38,590 bases of DNA from positions 1-38,590 of the forward strand of contig PLDO01000526.1 of the NCBI GenBank assembly GCA_003136215.1. The letters are read 5' to 3'. The stretch comes from Bryobacterales bacterium (GTDB taxonomy: Bacteria; Acidobacteriota; Terriglobia; Bryobacterales; Bryobacteraceae). Under the pieces are notes generated by a model, which saw only the letters and a program-made list of their open reading frames with translations, was not told the origin of the DNA and made no database searches. The position numbers were made by a program, and so were the translations under genes. Positions 32,236 to 38,590 of the stretch are shown here, in pieces (position 1 is the first letter of the stretch; every line of letters begins with the position of its first letter).

Positions 32236-33537
32236 CTATCTTGCGCTGACGCCAGCCGAAGGCGGGGCCGCGTAATCGCGGACCAGTGTGAGGTCGCCGG
32301 CCACGGCAGCGGCCAGAACCGGACCCATGTAATCGTCCACCTCCTCCGGGCGAAGCGGCACTGGCATATTCTCGAGCTTCATGCGCAACTGCGGGTTCTT
32401 AGCGGCGGTGAGCGCCCGATCAATGTGCCGCGGCGAGAAGCCCGGCACCTCGCCTAAGGTCGCCGGATTGCCGACGACCCGCTCGAGAGAGATCAGGGCG
32501 TTGGCTACCGCTTCCGCCAGCGCCCTGCCGCTCCGGCTCTCCATGGCCGCGGCGCCCATCCCGAAGCGGGCACACAAAACCGCCACGGCGCGCAGTTGCG
32601 CCTGAACCGCGGGCGAGTAGAAAACCATGTAGTACGGATTCATCAAAGCGCAGGCACGTCCGTGCGAGAGGATGTCGATGAGCGAAAAGCTGGTAAGGTG
32701 GGCACCGTTGGTTCCGCCCAGCATGATGGAATAACCGCCCAGGTCGGTAGCGTACCCCAGCCCCTCGCGTGCCTCGCGATCCCGCGGATCGCGGATGGCG
32801 CGCGGCAGGTATTCCATGACCAGCGCGATGCCGGTGAGCGCGACCTCTTCGATGTGGGTATAAGCGGGCTTACCGGTGGCTCCATAGTAGACTTCAAGGC
32901 AGTGCGCCAGTCCATCGAGCGCGCCGTCGGCGGTCAGCGACTCCGGCGCGTCCAGCGTGACGGCATAGTCGAACAGGGCGCGTGCCGGCACGATGGCGTC
33001 GTCGACGATCAGCTTCTTTTGGCCGGCCGCGACGTCTGTGATGTTGGAGTACTTCGTCAAGTGGGCGGCGGACGACGCGGCGGACTGAATCGCGAGGTGG
33101 GGCGCCAGACGCGCGCCCGAAGCCTGCAACTTCGCGGTTACCAGCCCCGTGCCAAAATAGTCGTCGATCGGGCCTCCCAGAGAGCGCAGCACCTCAGCCG
33201 CTTTGGTGCAATCGATGGTGCTACCGCCACCGAAACTCACAATCACGTCCGGATTGTAGGTCCGCAGATCCGCTGCCACGCGGGCCAGGTCCGCCAGCGG
33301 GGCGTTGGGCGCGGCGCCGGGAATCGTAGCCGCGATCTCCACTCCAGCCGCCAGAAGGGACGCTACAATGGCATCTACGTGACGTTCCGATCCGGGGAAC
33401 ACGTCGCGCACCAGTACGGCCCGGCGGCCGAGTGCCGCGCACAGGCGCCCGGCTTCCGGCAGCACGCCGAAACCGGACACGAACGTGTCTCCCTTGAATT
33501 GCCACAGCAGGTCGCGAGCCGTTTCAAACATCGTCAT
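32236..33537 (-). CDS. Iron-containing alcohol dehydrogenase (group III)
   Basis: This 433-residue cytosolic dehydrogenase has the NAD(P)-binding motif SFGGGSTIDCTKA (101-113) of group III alcohol dehydrogenases. Predicted metal ligands are D208 and H212 (ALDGLAHCLE), H280 (GGTNGAHLTSF) and H292 (LSHGRACAL). The typical all-helical C-terminal domain follows. The ATG at 33537 overlaps the esterase stop (ATGA), so the two are translated together. Family members reduce aldehydes or oxidise polyols, glycerol-like alcohols or maleylacetate. The context with an esterase and a hexosaminidase points to sugar-derived alcohols, but no substrate can be named. Confidence 0.92.
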   Translation of the reverse strand: MTMFETARDLLWQFKGDTFVSGFGVLPEAGRLCAALGRRAVLVRDVFPGSERHVDAIVASLLAAGVEIAATIPGAAPNAPLADLARVAADLRTYNPDVIVSFGGGSTIDCTKAAEVLRSLGGPIDDYFGTGLVTAKLQASGARLAPHLAIQSAASSAAHLTKYSNITDVAAGQKKLIVDDAIVPARALFDYAVTLDAPESLTADGALDGLAHCLEVYYGATGKPAYTHIEEVALTGIALVMEYLPRAIRDPRDREAREGLGYATDLGGYSIMLGGTNGAHLTSFSLIDILSHGRACALMNPYYMVFYSPAVQAQLRAVAVLCARFGMGAAAMESRSGRALAEAVANALISLERVVGNPATLGEVPGFSPRHIDRALTAAKNPQLRMKLENMPVPLRPEEVDDYMGPVLAAAVAGDLTLVRDYAAPPSAGVSAR

Positions 33538-35702
33538 TTTGCCACTGTAACGCCATTCGGTGTAGTCGCGCCACCGCGCGATTGCGAACTGAGGAAGCGC
33601 TCCAGAATCGGCGCGAACGGCTGTTCCTCCCGATCGCGCACGCCGATCTGGCTGGCGGAACGCCCATACTCCTGGCGCAACCGGCCGATGGTAAGTTCCT
33701 GCCCAAGCGGATTGACGCCGTTGAAGACGGCTACTCCGCGGGGCGCGATGGCCGCGACGAGATCCGGAAGATCGAAGTATTTCAGCGCCGACGGAATGAT
33801 CTGATCGACGATGCCCTGATGGATCCTTTCCTTCACGACGGCCTCGTAGGACACCAGCATGCCGTCGAGCGCCAGGCTCTTGATGCGATTGTCGAAGAGG
33901 GTCCCTAACAAGGCCGGAATTGCGGCGGCGCCACGGCCAACAGCAACAATCCGGGACGGATCAACGTCATTCCGCGCCGCCAGCAGATCGACGCCGCGGA
34001 CCACGTCGGCGGCGCGCATCCCTACCATCGTCTTGCCGATTAATAGCGCCGTGAGGGTGTCCTTGTAGTCTCCGAAGTAGCGGACGAAGGAGTCTCGCCG
34101 ATCAAGCGCCGGCTGCGTTTCGCCGAAGCCGCGCAGATCCGGGACGAGCGCGATGTACCCTTTCGCTGCCAGTTGCTCCGCCTCGGCTGCCGCTGACGAT
34201 TTGCCGCTGCCGTCGGCGAATACGATTGCGGGTTTGCGCGCGGGATCGCCATTGGGGACGAAAAGCAGCGCCGGGATCGAGATACCAAGTTCACTCTCGT
34301 AAGCGATTTTTTCGACGCGGCACTCGGGACGCCCGGTCTCTCCGAAGCGCGTAATGCGAACCGGCGCGGTTGCGGCGTCATAAAAGCTCAACTCACGAGC
34401 GAATCTGCGGACGTTCTCAGGTGTGGGTTTTCGGCTGACGCGCAATTGCTCCGCCAGCTTGCGATTCATGGCAAAAACGTCGGTCGACCCCGGAAACTCG
34501 GTCTGCACCTGGCCGGTGCGCGTGCACTGCAGCTCTTCAACGGTCGCGAGGGAGAGCGGCGCTTCAGGCTCGGTATTTTCCGCTCCCTGCAGCCAGCGTG
34601 TGAACCAGCGGTACGCGGCCTCACGGCGGGGCTGGGTGTAGCCGTGGCCATCATCGGCTTCGAACATGGCGATCCGATCGGCGATGCCGAGTCTTCCGTA
34701 CACCTGCCGTGCCTCTTCGAAAGTTGCACGCGCTCCGGCGATCGGGAAGAAGTCGCGAATGGCGGTCAGCATGAGGTACGGCTTGCCGCCGAACGCGTAC
34801 AGATAGTCGGGGTAGTCCAACCCGTCCTTCAGCCAGAGCGGGAACACCTGCTCGGCATCCTGCGGGCCGATGCTCTCCAGCATCCGTTTCCACGACGTGA
34901 TATAGCAGGAAGGCGCCGCCGCCTGGATCCGATCATCCAGACCCGAAAGATACGCGGTGTGCGTACCTCCGCCGGAGTTGCCCGTGCAGCCGACACGCTT
35001 CGCATCCACTTCCGGCCGGGAGAGCAGATAGTCGAGCGCACGGATTCCATCCCAAATGGTGTATTGCGCGATGTGCGTCCCAGTGAGCAGGCATTGTATC
35101 CCGATGATGGTGTGTTCCACGGTGGAGGCTTGCACTTTCGAATCGTGCCAATCCTCGTCGTACATCTGCACCCGCTCTCCCTGTCCGATGGGATCCCATG
35201 TCAGGGCGACGAAGCCGCGCCGTGCCAGTCCGGCGAGGCACCGCTGCCAGGCCTGATGCGCCTTGGCGCCTTCCTCGTGGCCGAGCGGAAACAGGATCGC
35301 CGGATAGGGAGGCTTCCCTTTGGCCGGCAGATAAAGGTTCGCCGTGACGTAGAATCCGGGCCGGCTCTCGAAGATGATCCTTTCGACGCGAAAATCGCCG
35401 CGATCGACGGCGCCGACGACTCGCGCGTTCAATGGCGTGCGTTCGGGCCGATCGCCCAAGTAACTCCACATACGTTCGCGCCAGTATCGCTGGCGCGCCT
35501 GCAGATCGGCCATGGTGTCGATGCTTGCTATCGCGCGCCGCCGATCGTCGAGCAGCGCGGCGGCTTTGTCCTTGAGATACGAGGGCAGCATTCCGTGCAC
35601 ATCGCGGAAGATCGAGGGGTCGGAGAGGAAACTCCAGCCGTCCCCCGATTGCGCAAATACAGGCGCCACGGAAAGCAGAATCAAAAAGAGAGTGGACTGC
35701 AT
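33534..35702 (-). CDS. Secreted two-domain alpha/beta-hydrolase (acetyl-xylan-esterase-like)
   Basis: This 722-residue protein has a signal peptide (1-18, ending APVFAQ). The first alpha/beta-hydrolase domain (about 85-400) has nucleophile S243 in GCTGNSGGGTHTAYL and a likely catalytic His in DDGHGYTQPRREAAY. The lid and core strands (PAILFPLGHEEG, GFVALTWDPIGQGER) resemble acetyl-xylan esterases and related secreted esterases. A second alpha/beta-hydrolase-like half (about 470-715) includes ALLFVPNGDPARKPAIVF and GYIALVPDLRGFGET. There the nucleophile elbow reads VGRGAAA, with Gly591 in place of Ser, so it is probably non-catalytic. Its stop overlaps the alcohol dehydrogenase start. The GH20 gene lies 160 nt upstream on the same strand. 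Confidence 0.85.
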   Translation of the reverse strand: MQSTLFLILLSVAPVFAQSGDGWSFLSDPSIFRDVHGMLPSYLKDKAAALLDDRRRAIASIDTMADLQARQRYWRERMWSYLGDRPERTPLNARVVGAVDRGDFRVERIIFESRPGFYVTANLYLPAKGKPPYPAILFPLGHEEGAKAHQAWQRCLAGLARRGFVALTWDPIGQGERVQMYDEDWHDSKVQASTVEHTIIGIQCLLTGTHIAQYTIWDGIRALDYLLSRPEVDAKRVGCTGNSGGGTHTAYLSGLDDRIQAAAPSCYITSWKRMLESIGPQDAEQVFPLWLKDGLDYPDYLYAFGGKPYLMLTAIRDFFPIAGARATFEEARQVYGRLGIADRIAMFEADDGHGYTQPRREAAYRWFTRWLQGAENTEPEAPLSLATVEELQCTRTGQVQTEFPGSTDVFAMNRKLAEQLRVSRKPTPENVRRFARELSFYDAATAPVRITRFGETGRPECRVEKIAYESELGISIPALLFVPNGDPARKPAIVFADGSGKSSAAAEAEQLAAKGYIALVPDLRGFGETQPALDRRDSFVRYFGDYKDTLTALLIGKTMVGMRAADVVRGVDLLAARNDVDPSRIVAVGRGAAAIPALLGTLFDNRIKSLALDGMLVSYEAVVKERIHQGIVDQIIPSALKYFDLPDLVAAIAPRGVAVFNGVNPLGQELTIGRLRQEYGRSASQIGVRDREEQPFAPILERFLSSQSRGGATTPNGVTVAK

Positions 35703-35862
35703 TTTAGGTTCTCGCGTGCGTCTAGTGAGCGAATGCCCGCAGAAGATCGGTACCGGCCGTGGTTGGGCCCCAGTATTTCCCGGTGTATTCGATCACCAGC
35801 TGCGTGCTTGCATGCTATCACGACGTGGCCGGACGTTGGTCTCTTTGTGTGCTGTCAGGCGG

Positions 35863-37983
35863 TCACGGATGCAGCGCGTCCGCCAGTACCTTCACGGGGC
35901 GGCACGCGGCCAGCAGAACATCCGCCGATGCGCCCTGTGTTCCGCCGCCGGCACTTCCGCGTGCCGGCGGCCGCGACAACCGCGCCAGTTCGGCATTCAG
36001 CTTAGCGAGCCAGTCCGCCTGGGCCGCCTGCGCCGCCTTTTGCGTCGCCAGTTCCGCCTTACCCGGCTTCTTGACCTTCATGTGCCGCGCGTCTGGCGCA
36101 GGCGGATGCGGCGCAAGGTAGTCCAGCAATTTGAGTCCGGCATCCCCGAGCGCCGAGAGGTCCTTGGACAACGGTTTGACCTCCTCCAGCAGACTGTTAT
36201 TCTCCGCCAGGGGTTGGAAGAGCGCGTCGTTGGCGGCCCAGGTTTCGAACTGCCGCCGCAGCATGGCGGCATCCTCCTTGTCGCCCGCCGGGTTGGCCAC
36301 AAATCTCTTCGTGGCGAGTTCCATGGACCGCACCAGTTCGCTTTCGGGTTGACAAGCATCCACGAACCGGTTCAGCGGCATCGTTCCGGTGGGCCGTCCC
36401 CGGCGCCCCGTGCCCAACCCGAGCGCTTCAACCGCGTCCGCCAGAACCCGCAGCGGCGCGGCAGGCTGATCTCCGGCGAGCCGGTCCACCATGGGCTGGT
36501 AGTAAAGGCGATGGGTCACGCCGGTAAACTCGAGATTCCGGCTCACCGCGTCCAGGCGCGCGTACATCGCGTCCACGTCCGTGACGTCCTTCGACGACCA
36601 CAGCCTCTCCGCAATGACGGCCATGCGCGGCCAGATGCGCGAGTCCACCGTTTCCTGCCCGACCAGTTCAGCCCACATGCAGGCCTCGCCACCCATGATC
36701 CGCGCAGCTTGCTCGGGTGTGAGGTTAGCGGCATCGGGGCCGCCCAGCGGGTCCACGCCGTAATGAAACGACGCCGGGCGCAAATGATCCAGATAGTATC
36801 CCCAGGAGAGGATTCCGCGATACCCCTTCGCAGCCGCGTCGGACAACGACTTCTGCCCGCGCCAGGATTGGATCACAGCGTCCGTGGGAAGCCCGGGAAC
36901 CAGAATCTCGTCCCATCCCACCATTGTCTTGCCGTACTTCTGAACGATCTTCAGAAGGCGCTGGTTGAAGTAAACCTGGATGGCGGGCGCATCCGCCAGC
37001 CCATGTTCCTTCGCGAAGGCTTGAATGCTCTCGGACTGGTTCCACGCCCGTGGGTTCACTTCGTCTCCCCCTACGTGAAAGTACGGGTCGGGGAAGAGTT
37101 GCACCATCTCGCCGATAAAGCCATCGAGGAAAGCATAGGTGCTCTCCTTCGATGGGTCCATCACCGCGCCCCTGGTGGCTCCCAGGATGAAGGGGCCCGG
37201 CGCAGAGGCCAGTTCCGGATAACCGGGGAGCCAGGCGCCAGTGTGCCCAGGCACGTCGAACTCCGGGACCACGCGGATGCCGCGGTCTCGTGCGTAAGCC
37301 ACGATGGCCCGAATCTGGTCCTGCGTGTAGTAGTCGCCGTTCGAACCCATTTGGTGAAGCCTCGGGTAGCGCAGGCTCTCCACGCGGAAGGCTTGATCTT
37401 CGGAAAGGTGCCAGTGCAGCACATTGAGCTTCACGGCGGCCATGGCGTCAAGATTCCGCTTGACGAGCTCAACGGGCATCCAATGGCGGCAACTGTCCAG
37501 CATCAATCCGCGCCAGGGGAATCGCGGGCGGTCTTCGATATGTACGCCGGCGACCTGGAAACCATCCGGGCCGGGCCGAATCAGTTGAGCGAAGGTCGCC
37601 AGCCCGTGGATGGCGCCTTCCGCGGTGGCGGCCTTGATACGGGCCTGCGTGTCGGAGACGTCCAGGGTGTAAGATTCATCCTCTCCAAGAGCCGGATACT
37701 CCGGTCCGCCTGCGCAGTCGATCACCAGTTGCCGCGCATCCGCCTGTGCCGGGGGCTGCGGCGCGTAGAGCACGCCGGTCTGGCGCGACACACGGTCCAG
37801 AAACGATTTCACCGCCGGCGCCAGGCGGGTGCCTGCGCCGCCAACGGTCGACACCACGAAATTCGCATTGATGGCAAGTTTCCCGGACGTAGGTTCCACT
37901 TTGACCGGCACCGGCATGAGAGCCGGTCCGGCTGCGAAGACGGCCTGGCAAGCACCGGCCAATAACATCGTTATGAGACGCAT
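35863..37983 (-). CDS. Beta-N-acetylhexosaminidase, GH20
   Basis: This secreted or periplasmic GH20 enzyme has about 706 residues and releases terminal GlcNAc or GalNAc. The ATG at 37983 has AGGAGG a few nt upstream and starts a signal peptide (1-17, ending AVFAAG); the open frame extending to 38328 overlaps the next gene and is rejected. A GH20b domain spans about 25-150. The catalytic TIM barrel follows, with WRGLMLDSCRHWMP, HWHLSEDQAFR and PEFDVPGHTGAW. The catalytic pair is D307-E308 in HVGGDEVNPRAW, needed for substrate-assisted catalysis. An extra helical C-terminal region of about 190 residues ends in a Lys/Ala-rich stretch. It lies 68 nt downstream of the partial gene at the right edge. 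Confidence 0.94.
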   Translation of the reverse strand: MRLITMLLAGACQAVFAAGPALMPVPVKVEPTSGKLAINANFVVSTVGGAGTRLAPAVKSFLDRVSRQTGVLYAPQPPAQADARQLVIDCAGGPEYPALGEDESYTLDVSDTQARIKAATAEGAIHGLATFAQLIRPGPDGFQVAGVHIEDRPRFPWRGLMLDSCRHWMPVELVKRNLDAMAAVKLNVLHWHLSEDQAFRVESLRYPRLHQMGSNGDYYTQDQIRAIVAYARDRGIRVVPEFDVPGHTGAWLPGYPELASAPGPFILGATRGAVMDPSKESTYAFLDGFIGEMVQLFPDPYFHVGGDEVNPRAWNQSESIQAFAKEHGLADAPAIQVYFNQRLLKIVQKYGKTMVGWDEILVPGLPTDAVIQSWRGQKSLSDAAAKGYRGILSWGYYLDHLRPASFHYGVDPLGGPDAANLTPEQAARIMGGEACMWAELVGQETVDSRIWPRMAVIAERLWSSKDVTDVDAMYARLDAVSRNLEFTGVTHRLYYQPMVDRLAGDQPAAPLRVLADAVEALGLGTGRRGRPTGTMPLNRFVDACQPESELVRSMELATKRFVANPAGDKEDAAMLRRQFETWAANDALFQPLAENNSLLEEVKPLSKDLSALGDAGLKLLDYLAPHPPAPDARHMKVKKPGKAELATQKAAQAAQADWLAKLNAELARLSRPPARGSAGGGTQGASADVLLAACRPVKVLADALHP

Positions 37984-38051
37984 AAGTCCTCCTGCTACTG
38001 GGGCAAAACCGCTCCCTAACGGTCGGGGCTCGGTTTGGGGGTTGACGACAT

Positions 38052-38590
38052 TCACTTGTTCATGCCCGAAATCTCGCGGCGATTCGCCAGCACACCATCG
38101 GGGACCACCACGGCGACCCATGGCGTATCGCCTGCGACGACTTTCGCGCGCCACACGGCAACCTGCGGGCGGCCGGGCTGCAGCTCGAGTGTTTGCTCCG
38201 CATGTTCGACATTCAGGTTGTCCACCCGCATGGTGAACGTATGGCGGCCGGCCCCTTCCGCCGATACACGGAGAGTGAGTTCGCCCGGCCCACCCGCCAC
38301 GGAAGTTACTTTGAAGTCCAGGACACACTCAGGACGCAGATCGACGCGGCGGACGCCGCCGGGCAACAGGGTCAGGGACACGTGGCGATCGCCCTGCCGG
38401 ACGGTGTAGCGGCCCTCGGGCAGGGTGGCGCGGAACTCGCCGCGAGTCAGGTCTGCGGCCACAGTGGTGATCTGCCCGGTGGTCTCCTCGCGGAATTCCA
38501 CGGGCTCGTCCGCGGCGGGCTTCACCAGGCCTTCTACGGAAGCCGGCCTGGATATATCCTGCATCAGGTAGAGCCATCGCGAGGTGGAGT
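38052..38590 (-). CDS. C-terminal part of an unidentified secreted protein (partial)
   Basis: The frame is open to the window edge (reading ...TSRWLYLMQDISRPASVEG), so the ATG at 38564 is internal and the true start lies outside. The visible 178 residues are all beta-strand-like: REETTGQITTVAADLTRG, GRYTVRQGDRHVSLTLLPGG and DFKVTSVAGGPGELTLRVSAEGAGRHTFTMRVDN. They fit one or two Ig-like or fibronectin-like beta-sandwich domains, as found at the C-terminus of large glycoside hydrolases. I cannot name the family. Its stop is 68 nt upstream of the GH20 gene on the same strand, so a shared transcript is likely. Confidence 0.75.
   Translation of the reverse strand, partial: STSRWLYLMQDISRPASVEGLVKPAADEPVEFREETTGQITTVAADLTRGEFRATLPEGRYTVRQGDRHVSLTLLPGGVRRVDLRPECVLDFKVTSVAGGPGELTLRVSAEGAGRHTFTMRVDNLNVEHAEQTLELQPGRPQVAVWRAKVVAGDTPWVAVVVPDGVLANRREISGMNK

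Noticed and set aside
37984-38328. N-terminal extension of GH20 to 38328
   Set aside because: It overlaps the neighbouring gene by about 280 nt. The ATG at 37983 has a strong AGGAGG and begins a signal peptide.

Overview
The window is GC-rich and looks like a chromosomal segment from an acidobacterium, most likely of the Solibacter/Bryobacter type. This is inference from gene content: an acidobacterial VWFA-type secreted protein, a remnant of an acidobacterial-type orphan ABC permease, a cytochrome-c/PQQ dehydrogenase, a DUF5054-type GH38-like enzyme, many secreted carbohydrate-active enzymes, and dispersed GCCTGCCCCACC palindromes. No rRNA, tRNA, CRISPR array, intact insertion sequence or prophage was seen.

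Region 1 (1-8010, minus strand) is a housekeeping operon: phoH, ybeY, a CorC/HlyC CBS protein, era, a BON-domain protein, an SMP-30 protein, a NUDIX hydrolase and mutS2 (running off the left edge). Most junctions overlap (ATGA or GTGA), so the proteins are probably translationally coupled. Palindromic repeats have invaded this operon. Two lie in frame inside ybeY. A palindrome-carrying unit of exactly 100 bp is tandemly duplicated at the nudix/mutS2 junction, leaving three copies of the mutS2 start region.

Region 2 (8010-12480, minus) is an aldo/keto reductase followed by a MASE1-PAS-PAS-PAS hybrid histidine kinase.

Region 3 (12595-26887) is a signalling and efflux locus. On the minus strand lie an HTH protein, a VWFA protein, a KdpD-C-terminus-like kinase and a KdpE-like regulator. 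Divergent on the plus strand are a second, very similar KdpE-like regulator and then an apparent six-gene operon: OmpL-like porin, RND adaptor, CzcA/CusA-type RND pump, outer-membrane factor, KDPG-aldolase-like protein and a secreted DUF4097-like protein. Three promoters here share an 11-bp-spaced direct repeat (TTCATGCWTTCCTCATG) at the same distance from a -10-like hexamer. I infer a PhoB/KdpE-type box bound by one or both regulators, which would make the locus a self-contained regulon. No kdpFABC genes are present.

Region 4 (26961-38590) is a catabolic accessory region: a truncated permease pseudogene, a diheme PQQ dehydrogenase, a divergent GH38-like DUF5054 protein, and then on the minus strand the end of an unidentified protein (right edge), a GH20 hexosaminidase, a two-domain alpha/beta-hydrolase esterase and an iron-type alcohol dehydrogenase. 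This looks like a glycan or sugar-ester utilisation cluster.
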